Below, piece after piece: positions 1-6,421 of a stretch of 11,271 nt of DNA. Position 1 is the stretch's first letter. The number at the start of each line of letters is the position of its first letter. Origin of the DNA: Halomonas halophila (GTDB lineage: Bacteria > Pseudomonadota > Gammaproteobacteria > Pseudomonadales > Halomonadaceae); contig DJIP01000372.1 in assembly GCA_002433675.1 (NCBI GenBank), positions 1 through 11,271 on the forward strand, written 5' to 3'. The notes under the pieces were generated by a model. It did no database searches and was not told where the DNA came from. It was given only the letters and a program-made list of their open reading frames with translations. The translations under genes and the position numbers were made by a program.

Positions 1-13
1 GGCTTGAAATCAC

Positions 14-19
14 TAAAAT
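14..19 (+). promoter_or_regulatory. Possible -10 element of the rpmH promoter
   Basis: TAAAAT matches the sigma-70 -10 consensus at five of six positions and sits about 100 bp upstream of rpmH in a locally AT-rich patch. The matching -35 hexamer would lie just outside the left edge, so the assignment cannot be completed. The leader that follows contains a perfect 10-bp CCCCCGGGGG palindrome at 40-49, which could fold in the transcript. Confidence 0.3.
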
Positions 20-117
20 ATCCGGTCTTGAGCCGAATACCCCCGGGGGCCCGAGCGGATTCCGGGAGCCTCTGGATGTCTATCCGTTCCAAAAAACCAC
101 TGTGGGATTAACGAGTT

Positions 118-252
118 ATGAAGCGCACATTCCAACCGAGCGTTCTCAAGCGCAAGCGCGCGCACGGCTTCCGTGCTCGCATGGCCACCAAAAACGGCCG
201 CGCCGTTCTGGCACGTCGCCGTGCCAAGGGCCGCAAGCGCCTGAGCGCCTAA
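118..252 (+). CDS. rpmH: 50S ribosomal protein L34
   Basis: This 44-residue, strongly basic protein begins [20 protein letters not shown] and continues through the [22 protein letters not shown] block. That is the almost invariant sequence of bacterial L34, and the length is the usual one. L34 is a small protein of the large ribosomal subunit bound to 23S rRNA. The start is fixed by the conserved MKRTFQPS; only a weak Shine-Dalgarno (ACGAG) precedes it. The gene is followed after 13 nt by rnpA, the near-universal rpmH-rnpA pair, so the two are almost certainly co-transcribed. Confidence 0.98.
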   Translation: MKRTFQPSVLKRKRAHGFRARMATKNGRAVLARRRAKGRKRLSA

Positions 253-265
253 GCGCAGGTCCTTC

Positions 266-715
266 GTGGCCTGTCTGACCTTTCCCCGGCAATGCCGCTT
301 GCTGACTGCCGGGGACTACCGCCAGGTGTTCGATGGGGCGGTCTACAAGGTTCACGGCAAGGGCCTGATGGCGTTGGCGATTCCCAATGACTTGGGACAC
401 CCGCGCCTGGGCCTGGTCTTCAGCAAGAAGAACGTACGCCGGGCCGTCGATCGCAATCGACTGAAACGACTGGCTCGTGAGTCCGTTCGGCATGCACAGC
501 ATCGACTTCCCGCCGTGGATATCGTCTTGCTGGCCAGGCGTGGCGTCAACGAGGTCGACAATGACACCGTGCTGCGCCAGCTGTTCGGCATGTGGCGTCG
601 CCTCGAGCGCGAGGCCGAGAAGTCGACCCGTCCCTCGCGGACATCGACGACACCTCGCCATACGAGTGGCACCCCGGGTGACACTCGGCCACAGCCGAAG
701 CAAAGCCGTAACTAG
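266..715 (+). CDS. rnpA: Ribonuclease P protein component
   Basis: This is the protein subunit of RNase P, which assists the RNA subunit (rnpB) in removing 5' leaders from pre-tRNAs. The start is GTG; no in-frame ATG precedes the conserved core. Family marks are L-L-T-A-G-D-Y-R-Q-V-F-D near residues 12-23, R-L-G-L-V-F-S-K-K-N at 47-56, and the RNA-binding signature R-R-A-V-D-R-N-R-L-K-R at 58-68, with the RNR box at 63-65. The protein is 149 aa, against about 120 in E. coli. The excess is a C-terminal tail from about residue 113, rich in Thr, Pro, Ser and Arg and probably disordered. The usual downstream neighbour yidD is absent: the next gene, yidC, starts 199 nt later. Confidence 0.96.
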   Translation: MACLTFPRQCRLLTAGDYRQVFDGAVYKVHGKGLMALAIPNDLGHPRLGLVFSKKNVRRAVDRNRLKRLARESVRHAQHRLPAVDIVLLARRGVNEVDNDTVLRQLFGMWRRLEREAEKSTRPSRTSTTPRHTSGTPGDTRPQPKQSRN

Positions 716-826
716 CAGCAAGAGGCTCTTCAATGCCGACCACACTTCGTCTGAGCATGAACGAGTCCCTCTTCCGGCCCCTTGACGTCACCTCTCGCGA
801 CGCGGAACGTTTCCGTACGAATACTG

Positions 827-843
827 GCCTGCCTCCGGCAGGC
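827..843 (+). other. Perfect 7-bp hairpin between rnpA and yidC
   Basis: GCCTGCC, loop TCC, GGCAGGC forms a compact GC-rich hairpin followed by TTTCGTG. The T run is too short for a convincing intrinsic terminator. It lies in the interval where yidD would normally be, and could be an attenuator-like or RNA-processing element limiting read-through from rpmH-rnpA into yidC. The role is inference; the base pairing is visible. Confidence 0.45.
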
Positions 844-914
844 TTTCGTGTATCTCATGTGGGCGTCTCGCGTGGCGCCATCGGCATGTTCACTTCCCTT
901 CGGGCAGACCCTTC

Positions 915-2594
915 ATGGACGTAAAACGACTACTCCTGCTGATCCCCCTGGCGGTGCTCGCCTACCTGATCATGGTGCAGTGGAACCAGGACTATGGTCA
1001 GCCGCCCAGCACCCCGGATGCTCCGGCGATCACCAGCAACGCGACCTCCAACAGTGCCGACGCCTCCGCTTCGGAAGGCCTGGCGGCGCCCAGCTCGGCC
1101 AATGATGTCGGCAGCGAGCTGCCCGGCAGCAACGAGCCCGCTGCCAACAGTCGAGATCTCGTTGCGGTCATCACCGACGTCCTCGACGTGCGTATCGACC
1201 CCCAGGGCGGCGACATCGTCTACGCCGCCCTCCCCCAGCATCTGATGAGCCAGGATGGGGACCGGCCCTACGTGCTGCTGTCCAACAACAGCACCCTGAG
1301 CTACGTCGCACGCTCTGGACTGCAGCTTGACGGCAACAGCGGTCGTATTGCCTTCTCGCCCGAGAAGACCGAGTACCGCCTGGCCGACGGCCAGGACAGC
1401 CTGCAGGTGGACATGACCGCCACCGTCAATGGCATCGACATCGTCAAGCGCTTCACCTTCAGCCGTGACGACTACGCGGTCGACGTCAGCTACCTGCTTG
1501 CCAACGCTGGCGAGGAGCCGGTCAGCGCACGCTTCATCGGCCAGCTGGCCCGCGACAACAACCCGGATCCGTCCACTGGCCCCAAGATGGGCATGCGTTC
1601 CTTCCTCGGCGCGGCGTACTCCTCTCCGGAGAACCGTTACGAGAAGATCGACTTCGAGGACATCCAGGCAGGCAACTTCCAGAACCGCGAGGTCGAGGGC
1701 GGCTGGGTCGCGATCATCCAGCACTACTTCACCTCCGCCTGGGTACCGTCGCAGCAGCAGGACAACCTCTTCTACGCCGCCACCGACAGCCAGGACCGCA
1801 ACGTCGCCGCCTTCGCCGGCCAGGCCCAGACCCTGGCGCCGGGCGCCGACGCCACCCTGGGTGCCACCCTCTACATGGGTCCCAAGGTGCAGGAGCGGCT
1901 TGAGGCCGTGGCACCGAACCTGGAGCTGACCGTCGACTTCGGCTGGCTGTGGTTCATCGCCAACCCGCTGTTCTGGCTGCTCGATCACATCCACGATCTG
2001 ATCGGCAACTGGGGCTGGTCCATCGTCATCCTGACCATCATGGTCAAGGCTGCCCTGTGGCCGCTGTCTGCCAAGGCCTACAAGTCCATGGCGCGGATGC
2101 GCAAGCTAGGCCCGGAAATGCAGCGTCTCAAGGAGCGCTTCGGCGACGATCGCCAGAAGATGTCCCAGGAGATGATGAAGTTCTACCAGAAGGAAAAGAT
2201 CAATCCGCTGGGTGGCTGCCTGCCGATCCTGATACAGATGCCGGTGTTCATCGCCCTGTACTGGATGCTGCTGGAGTCCGTGGAACTGCGTCACGCGCCC
2301 TTCATGCTGTGGATCCAGGACCTGTCGGTGAAGGACCCCTACTTCGTCCTGCCGATCCTGATGGGCGCCTCGATGTTCGTTCAGCAGATGCTCAACCCCA
2401 CGCCTCCGGACCCGATGCAGGCGAAGATCATGAAGATGCTGCCGATCGTCTTCACCTTCTTCTTCCTGTGGTTCCCGGCCGGTCTGGTCATCTACTGGGT
2501 GTGCAACAACTGCATCTCGATCATTCAGCAGTACGTGATCACCCGCAAGATCGAGGAAGACCCCAGCGTCGGCAAGGGCATGAACACCAAGTAA
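915..2594 (+). CDS. yidC: Membrane protein insertase YidC (60 kDa OxaA/Alb3 family)
   Basis: YidC inserts and folds inner-membrane proteins, alone or with SecYEG. At 559 aa it is close to the E. coli form (548). Residues 4-20 form the N-terminal membrane anchor. A Ser/Ala/Asn/Pro-rich linker (about 25-60) leads into the large periplasmic domain, to about residue 340. The conserved insertase core follows with five hydrophobic segments: N-P-L-G-G-C-L-P-I-L-I-Q-M-P opens one, and F-F-F-L-W-F-P-A-G-L-V-I-Y-W lies in the last. The basic residue of the hydrophilic groove, Arg366 in E. coli, is Lys378 here (M-V-K-A-A-L-W-P); to my knowledge pseudomonad YidC also has Lys there. The start agrees with the MD-x-KRLLLL pattern of the family; no strong Shine-Dalgarno is visible. 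A strong terminator follows the stop. Confidence 0.97.
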   Translation: MDVKRLLLLIPLAVLAYLIMVQWNQDYGQPPSTPDAPAITSNATSNSADASASEGLAAPSSANDVGSELPGSNEPAANSRDLVAVITDVLDVRIDPQGGDIVYAALPQHLMSQDGDRPYVLLSNNSTLSYVARSGLQLDGNSGRIAFSPEKTEYRLADGQDSLQVDMTATVNGIDIVKRFTFSRDDYAVDVSYLLANAGEEPVSARFIGQLARDNNPDPSTGPKMGMRSFLGAAYSSPENRYEKIDFEDIQAGNFQNREVEGGWVAIIQHYFTSAWVPSQQQDNLFYAATDSQDRNVAAFAGQAQTLAPGADATLGATLYMGPKVQERLEAVAPNLELTVDFGWLWFIANPLFWLLDHIHDLIGNWGWSIVILTIMVKAALWPLSAKAYKSMARMRKLGPEMQRLKERFGDDRQKMSQEMMKFYQKEKINPLGGCLPILIQMPVFIALYWMLLESVELRHAPFMLWIQDLSVKDPYFVLPILMGASMFVQQMLNPTPPDPMQAKIMKMLPIVFTFFFLWFPAGLVIYWVCNNCISIIQQYVITRKIEEDPSVGKGMNTK

Positions 2595-2613
2595 GTTCTC
2601 ATGCATGACGCTT

Positions 2614-2648
2614 CCAGACCCCCGCTTCGGCGGGGGTCTGGCGTTTCA
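2614..2648 (+). terminator. Rho-independent terminator after yidC
   Basis: A perfect 12-bp stem, CCAGACCCCCGC with GCGGGGGTCTGG (2614-2625 and 2630-2641), closes on a stable TTCG tetraloop and is followed by CGTTTC. It lies 20 nt after the yidC stop codon, so it should end most rpmH-rnpA-yidC transcription before mnmE. The U run is short but the stem is very strong. Confidence 0.85.
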
Positions 2649-2691
2649 GGGCCCTGACTGTCGGCCACAGCTGCTGGTCAGAGCGGCCGGA

Positions 2692-2721
2692 CTGGCAAAG
2701 CCAGGCGCTGCACCTGACAAT
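2692..2721 (+). promoter_or_regulatory. Candidate sigma-70 promoter for mnmE
   Basis: CTGGCA (2692-2697) and GACAAT (2716-2721) each match four of six consensus positions with an 18-bp spacer, predicting a start about 20 nt before the mnmE ATG. The strong terminator just upstream makes a separate mnmE promoter likely. The hexamers are only moderate, so this exact site is tentative. Confidence 0.3.
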
Positions 2722-2747
2722 ACGCCCGATCATCAAGGAGTCTGACC

Positions 2748-4118
2748 ATGACCACGCCTCTCTATACCCAGGACAGCATCTGCGCCCTCGCCACGCCGCC
2801 GGGTCGAGGCGGCGTCGGCATCATACGCGTCTCGGGGCCCGCCTGTAGCACGATTGCCAGCGCCATGCTGGACCAGGTACCGGTAGCGCGCCAGGCGCTC
2901 TACGGACCGTTCAGGGGCGAGAACGGGATAATCGATGAAGGCATCGCGCTGTTCTTCAAAGGGCCACACTCCTTCACCGGCGAAGACGTGCTGGAACTGC
3001 AGGGTCACGGTGGCCCGGTGATCATGGACATGCTGCTCGAGCGCTGCGTGGCCCTGGGGGCACGGCTGGCCCGCCCGGGTGAGTTCTCCGAGCGCGCCTT
3101 TCTCAATGACAAGCTCGACCTGGCCCAGGCCGAGGCCATCGCCGACCTGATCGACGCCAGCTCCCGTGGCGCCGCCGAAAACGCCCTGCGCTCGCTGCAA
3201 GGCGAGTTCTCCACCCGTGTGCAGTCGCTGGTCCAGGGCCTGATCGAGCTGCGCATGTACGTCGAGGCGGCCATCGACTTCCCCGAGGAAGAGATCGACT
3301 TCCTCGCCGATGGCCATGTCGCGGCCAAGCTTGCCACGCTCATGGCGGAGCTCGCCGAGGTGCGTCGCAGTGCCGGCCAGGGCGCATTGATGCGCGAGGG
3401 CATGAGCGTGGTCATCGCCGGGCGGCCCAATGCCGGCAAGTCGAGCCTGCTCAATGCGCTGACCGAACAGGACACGGCCATCGTCACCGATATCGAGGGC
3501 ACCACCCGGGACGTGTTGCGAGAGCATATCCATCTGGACGGCATGCCGCTGCACATCATCGACACCGCCGGCCTGCGCGATACCCCTGACGCGGTGGAAA
3601 AGATCGGCGTGGCCCGCGCCTGGAGCGAAATCGAGAAGGCCGATCGGGTCCTGCTGCTGGTAGACGCCACCACCACCGAGGCCACCGACCCCATGGCCAT
3701 CTGGCCGGAATTCGTCGAGCGCCTGCCGGACGCCTCACGCTTGACCCTGGTGCGCAACAAGGTGGACCAGAGCGGTGAAGCGCCAGGACTCGATTTGTCC
3801 ACAACCCCTCCTACGCTGCGACTCTCCGCCAGGTCACGTCAGGGTGTGGATAACCTCAAGTCCCACCTCAAGGAGATCATGGGCTTTCAGTCCACTACCG
3901 AGGGCCGCTTCTCGGCTCGTCGTCGTCACCTGGACGCCCTCGACCGCGCCCGCGAGGCCCTCGACAACGGCCATGCACAACTCGAAGGCTATGGCGCGGG
4001 CGAGCTGCTGGCCGAGGACCTGCGTGATGCCCAGCAGGCACTGGGGGAGATCACCGGCGAGTTCAGCGCCGACGATCTGCTTGGCGAGATCTTCGGCAGC
4101 TTCTGCATCGGTAAGTGA
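2748..4118 (+). CDS. mnmE: tRNA uridine-5-carboxymethylaminomethyl(34) synthesis GTPase MnmE
   Basis: With MnmG, MnmE modifies the wobble uridine (U34) of certain tRNAs to 5-carboxymethylaminomethyl derivatives, using GTP and a methylene-tetrahydrofolate-derived carbon. The 456-aa length equals the family norm (454 in E. coli). The N-terminal folate-binding domain begins [19 protein letters not shown]. The G domain carries all signatures: P-loop GRPNAGKS at 225-232, G-T-T-R-D at 251-255, DTAGLRDT at 272-279 and NKVD at 337-340. The protein ends in the invariant C-I-G-K (453-456) that includes the catalytic Cys. An excellent Shine-Dalgarno, AAGGAG (2735-2740), fixes the start. mnmG, a frequent downstream partner, is not next: a YceI-family gene follows. 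No clear terminator is seen after the stop. Confidence 0.98.
   Translation: MTTPLYTQDSICALATPPGRGGVGIIRVSGPACSTIASAMLDQVPVARQALYGPFRGENGIIDEGIALFFKGPHSFTGEDVLELQGHGGPVIMDMLLERCVALGARLARPGEFSERAFLNDKLDLAQAEAIADLIDASSRGAAENALRSLQGEFSTRVQSLVQGLIELRMYVEAAIDFPEEEIDFLADGHVAAKLATLMAELAEVRRSAGQGALMREGMSVVIAGRPNAGKSSLLNALTEQDTAIVTDIEGTTRDVLREHIHLDGMPLHIIDTAGLRDTPDAVEKIGVARAWSEIEKADRVLLLVDATTTEATDPMAIWPEFVERLPDASRLTLVRNKVDQSGEAPGLDLSTTPPTLRLSARSRQGVDNLKSHLKEIMGFQSTTEGRFSARRRHLDALDRAREALDNGHAQLEGYGAGELLAEDLRDAQQALGEITGEFSADDLLGEIFGSFCIGK
3795..3853. promoter_or_regulatory. DnaA-box-like pair inside mnmE
   Basis: TGTGGATAA (3845-3853) is the exact complement of the high-affinity DnaA box TTATCCACA, and TTGTCCACA (3795-3803) is one mismatch away in the opposite orientation. 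A third one-mismatch site, TTACCCACA (4174-4182), lies after mnmE. The locus type is often close to the origin. All three may be chance: two lie in coding sequence and no AT-rich unwinding element is nearby. Confidence 0.25.
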
Positions 4119-4203
4119 ATGCCTGAAAGTGCACAAAAGCCGTTAAAGCAGACGCCCTGTCGATAGCGAGTACTTACCCACATTCATGCATCAACGATCG
4201 GCC

Positions 4204-4275
4204 CGCCATCCCTTCAGTGATGGCGAAGCCACGCCTGGCGCCGACATCGGGGCGCCCGGGGCAGCCGCCATCACT
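4204..4275 (+). other. Nested, mutually exclusive inverted repeats between mnmE and the YceI gene
   Basis: AGTGATGGCG (4216-4225) is perfectly complementary to CGCCATCACT (4266-4275), and inside this 10-bp stem a second stem, GGCGCC (4237-4242) with GGCGCC (4251-4256), can form. The left arm can instead pair with CGCCATC at 4204-4210, giving a competing 7-bp hairpin. This could be an mnmE 3'-end structure or, if transcription reads through, a switchable leader. Apart from this, 4119-4381 shows no gene. Confidence 0.45.
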
Positions 4276-4381
4276 CGGGCCGGACATTCCACTCTCGACC
4301 GACCAGACCTTGGGCTCGTCCAGGGCATCTGTCATACCCGCTACACTGTGGGCAGTGCCCCCCTTCCCACAGGAGTCCGCC

Positions 4382-4954
4382 ATGAAAGCTCTTCCCCTGG
4401 TTGTCGCTATGGCGCTAGGCAGCGTCTCGCTTTCCGCCCTGGCGGACTGGCAGCTGTCCGGCGACGATTCACGCCTGTGGTTCGGCTCGGTGAAGAACCA
4501 GAGCGTGGGTGAGACCCACCACCTGGACGGCCTGTCCGGAGGCATCGACGATAGCGGCAAGGTCACCATCGAGGTGGCCACCGAATCGCTGGACACCGGC
4601 ATCGATATTCGTGATGAACGGATGCTCGAGCATCTGCTGGCCGCGGCCAGCCTCGCCATCTCGGCGCAGGTCGACACGGCCAGCTTCGATACGCTGGGCG
4701 TCGGCGAGACCCTGGCGACCACGATCCCGGTCGATGTCAGCCTCGGCTCGGCGTCGACCGAGCAGGAGGCAGAGGTGCTGGTGGCAAGACTCTCCGACAC
4801 TCGCTGGCTGGTGGTGTCGGATCAGCCGGTGTGGCTCAACGCAGAATCGCTGGGGCTCGAGGGTGGCATCGCCGCCTTGCAGGACATCGCCGGCCTATCA
4901 TCCATCGACCGTACCTCACCGGTGGGCTTTCGCTTGATGTTCGAGGCGCCATGA
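4382..4954 (+). CDS. YceI family protein with signal peptide
   Basis: This 190-aa protein starts at ATG 4382 behind AGGAG (4371-4375); a longer in-frame reading from 4217 has no ribosome site and adds a non-conserved stretch. Residues 1-21 are a Sec signal peptide ending A-L-A before D-W, so the product should be periplasmic or exported. The mature part resembles the YceI domain, a small lipocalin-like beta barrel that binds isoprenoid or other long-chain lipids: W-F-G-S-V-K-N-Q-S-V-G-E-T-H, then L-S-G-G-I-D-D-S-G-K-V-T-I-E-V, then S-L-D-T-G-I-D-I-R-D-E-R-M-L-E-H-L-L, the segment most typical of the family. The ligand is unknown. It lies 263 nt after mnmE in the same direction and converges on rlmJ 38 bp downstream. 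No strong promoter was found. Confidence 0.82.
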   Translation: MKALPLVVAMALGSVSLSALADWQLSGDDSRLWFGSVKNQSVGETHHLDGLSGGIDDSGKVTIEVATESLDTGIDIRDERMLEHLLAAASLAISAQVDTASFDTLGVGETLATTIPVDVSLGSASTEQEAEVLVARLSDTRWLVVSDQPVWLNAESLGLEGGIAALQDIAGLSSIDRTSPVGFRLMFEAP

Positions 4955-4962
4955 CCCGGTTG

Positions 4963-4993
4963 GCGTCTGGCCAGATGACCAGCGATCAGACGC
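4963..4993. other. Inverted repeat between convergent YceI gene and rlmJ
   Basis: GCGTCTG (4963-4969) pairs with CAGACGC (4987-4993) around a 17-nt loop, and a TCTGGCCAGA palindrome overlaps the left arm. It fills the 38-bp gap between the two convergent stops. Neither strand has a T run, so it is at best a weak bidirectional stop or 3'-end structure. Confidence 0.3.
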
Positions 4994-5868
4994 TACTCCT
5001 CGACCCACCAGTGCTGCTCATGGCGAGCCCCATCGCCGAGGCGCGGCAGCCAGTCAGCGATGGCAGCCTGCATGCTATCGCTGACGCCCCAGGGCGGGTT
5101 GGCCACCAGCATTCCGCTGCCGTACATGCCGTGACTCGCCCCCCCCGGGGGATGCAGCATGACCTCGCTGCGCCATAGCTTGCGCAGGCCGCTGGCTCGC
5201 AGCCTGTCCAACAGCTCCTGGTGGCGCCCGGCGGGCAGCAGTGGATACCACAGCAGTACCACCGCGTGGCGGACCTTGCCGAGGGCATGAATCATGGTCT
5301 CGGCGACCTCCTGGTACTCCGACTTGCGCTCGAAACTCGGATCAACCAGCACGCACAGCCGCGGTGTCTTTACCGGAAGCAGTGACTTGAGTCCGGCCAG
5401 GCCATCGCCATGCACGCGCCGAATATTGGTCTGCTGCCCTTCGGCTGCCAGTGACTGCCGGGCCAGGTGGCCGTGCTCCCCCGGGTGCAGCTCGAACAGG
5501 GTCAAGCGGTCCTGATCACGCAGCCGATGCCCCAGCCACCAGGGTGAGCCTGGGTAATGCGTCAATTGCGGTGGACGCGGCTGGATGGAATCGATCGCCT
5601 CAAGCCAGGACGTCAGCAGTGGATCCTGCGCGCTCGCCTTGCCCGTCTCGGCGCGGCTGTCCCACAACCGCTTGACGCCGGTCTGATACTCCTTGAGCCG
5701 CGCGGTTTCTTCAGCCGCCAACGGATAGTTCCCTCGCCCAGCGTGAGTGTCTACAAACGTAATAGCACTATTTTTACGTAATAGATGATCGATGGTGGCG
5801 TAAAGCCACAAGTGTTTATGAACGTCGGCGAAATTGCCGGCATGATAGGCGTGCTGATAGGAAAGCAT
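4993..5868 (-). CDS. rlmJ: 23S rRNA (adenine(2030)-N(6))-methyltransferase RlmJ
   Basis: RlmJ methylates A2030 of 23S rRNA at N6 using S-adenosylmethionine. At 291 aa it is slightly longer than the E. coli enzyme (280). The N-terminus M-L-S-Y-Q-H-A-Y-H-A-G-N-F-A-D-V-H-K-H is the family hallmark and fixes the start; upstream there is only a weak AGG. The SAM-binding motif D-T-H-A-G-R-G-N-Y is at 40-48, Y-P-G-S-P at 105-109 and L-F-E-L-H-P at 124-129. The catalytic loop is DPSF at 176-179, where E. coli has DPPY. G-M-Y-G-S-G-M and N-P-P-W near the C-terminus are also conserved. The coding strand has a G8 run preceded by C5 (5139-5151), in codons of about residues 240-245. The gene appears to stand alone, convergent with the YceI gene. 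Confidence 0.95.
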   Translation of the reverse strand: MLSYQHAYHAGNFADVHKHLWLYATIDHLLRKNSAITFVDTHAGRGNYPLAAEETARLKEYQTGVKRLWDSRAETGKASAQDPLLTSWLEAIDSIQPRPPQLTHYPGSPWWLGHRLRDQDRLTLFELHPGEHGHLARQSLAAEGQQTNIRRVHGDGLAGLKSLLPVKTPRLCVLVDPSFERKSEYQEVAETMIHALGKVRHAVVLLWYPLLPAGRHQELLDRLRASGLRKLWRSEVMLHPPGGASHGMYGSGMLVANPPWGVSDSMQAAIADWLPRLGDGARHEQHWWVEE

Positions 5869-6053
5869 GGATAGTCTGACCTGGTCATGGGGCGAAAACC
5901 GTTCGCCGATTCGATGGCATTACGATAGCAGCAAGTGGGTGTCTACGGGCAGACGTATGGCTTCATAGCCAACATTAACGATATTCCCGCAAAGCCCGTG
6001 GACGCCTCGGAGCCGCCGATCGCCATGGAACCATCGACAGGGATCGCTGTGAC

Positions 6054-6105
6054 TAGGCTTTGTCCGAAAAGTCGACGAGCGCCGGCACTTTTCAGACAAG
6101 CCCTA
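6054..6105. repeat. 52-bp near-perfect palindromic element
   Basis: TAGGCTTTGTCCGAAAAGT (6054-6072) and ACTTTTCAGACAAGCCCTA (6087-6105) are inverted repeats over 19 positions: 16 Watson-Crick pairs, one G-T wobble and two mismatches, around a 14-nt loop. The arm reads like the terminal inverted repeat of an insertion sequence, and no transposase is nearby. It could be two IS ends left head to head, a minimal MITE-like element, or a dispersed palindromic repeat. I cannot assign a family from the sequence alone. Confidence 0.6.
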
Positions 6106-6224
6106 AGGTTGGGGACGCAGCAAACCCGGGCCATACCAGGGAGAGGCCCAGGCCATACCTGAGGGAAATCTGAAGAAAACTGGAACACGCAGGGAGAGCT
6201 GGAGACACCTGGAAGGACCGCGGC

Positions 6225-6247
6225 AATAACAAGAGTAATAACAAGAG
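6225..6247. repeat. Short tandem repeat (AATAACAAGAG x2)
   Basis: AATAACAAGAG occurs at 6225-6235 and again at 6237-6247, a 12-bp period, followed by a partial purine-rich continuation to 6256. It lies just downstream of the minus-strand terminator, in non-coding DNA. Only two full copies are present. Confidence 0.6.
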
Positions 6248-6263
6248 CAAGAAGAGATCGGCA

Positions 6264-6305
6264 GATATCGAAAAGGCCCGCACCTCTCTAGAAAGGTGCG
6301 GGCCT
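6264..6305 (-). terminator. Rho-independent terminator of the rdgB-hemW-yiaD-like run
   Basis: Read on the minus strand, a perfect 12-bp stem AGGCCCGCACCT / AGGTGCGGGCCT (arms 6294-6305 and 6274-6285, loop of 8 nt) is followed by TTTTCGATAT. The stem plus T run is a good intrinsic terminator. It lies about 115 nt past the stop codon of the YiaD-like gene. Confidence 0.85.
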
Positions 6306-6421
6306 CGTCATTGCCGTTACTGCGAAGTCGCGGCTTCAGTTACGGGCTATCGACGCAAGCGAGGGCCCCTGCCAAGCATCAAGACAAGGCTGCTGGCGAG
6401 AGGCCGTCGCATCGCGTTGCC

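Larger units (their letters stand above)
5869..6421. other. Gene-free intergenic region between rlmJ and the YiaD-like gene
   Basis: About 550 bp carry no supportable gene. From left to right I see the rlmJ leader with a small hairpin (GGCGAA 5891-5896 and TTCGCC 5902-5907), a 52-bp imperfect palindrome (6054-6105), GGCCATACC repeated at 6129 and 6151, a strongly purine-biased plus strand from about 6160 to 6256 that includes a tandem AATAACAAGAG pair, and the minus-strand terminator at 6264-6305. Short reading frames here are not conserved in style, and one is leucine-rich only because it reads the tandem repeat. Confidence 0.6.

Noticed and set aside
103..112. TGTGGGATTA near rpmH as a possible DnaA box
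   Set aside because: It needs an inserted base to match TGTGGATAA, so it is not a real match.
733..924. A 63-codon reading frame in the rnpA-yidC gap
   Set aside because: It shows no YidD or other recognisable motif, has no Shine-Dalgarno, and runs into the start of yidC in another frame.
930..1994. A 354-codon minus-strand frame across yidC
   Set aside because: It mirrors the GC-rich third positions of yidC and lacks any domain signature; the plus-strand gene is unambiguous.
2046..2048. Lys378 in YidC where E. coli has the functionally important Arg366
   Set aside because: The change is conservative, the groove remains basic, and as I recall pseudomonad YidC has the same Lys, so it is not unusual.
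6092..6283. A minus-strand frame with nine consecutive leucines, resembling a small membrane protein
   Set aside because: The leucines come from the tandem repeat, the GTG start lies inside the terminator stem, and there is no ribosome site.
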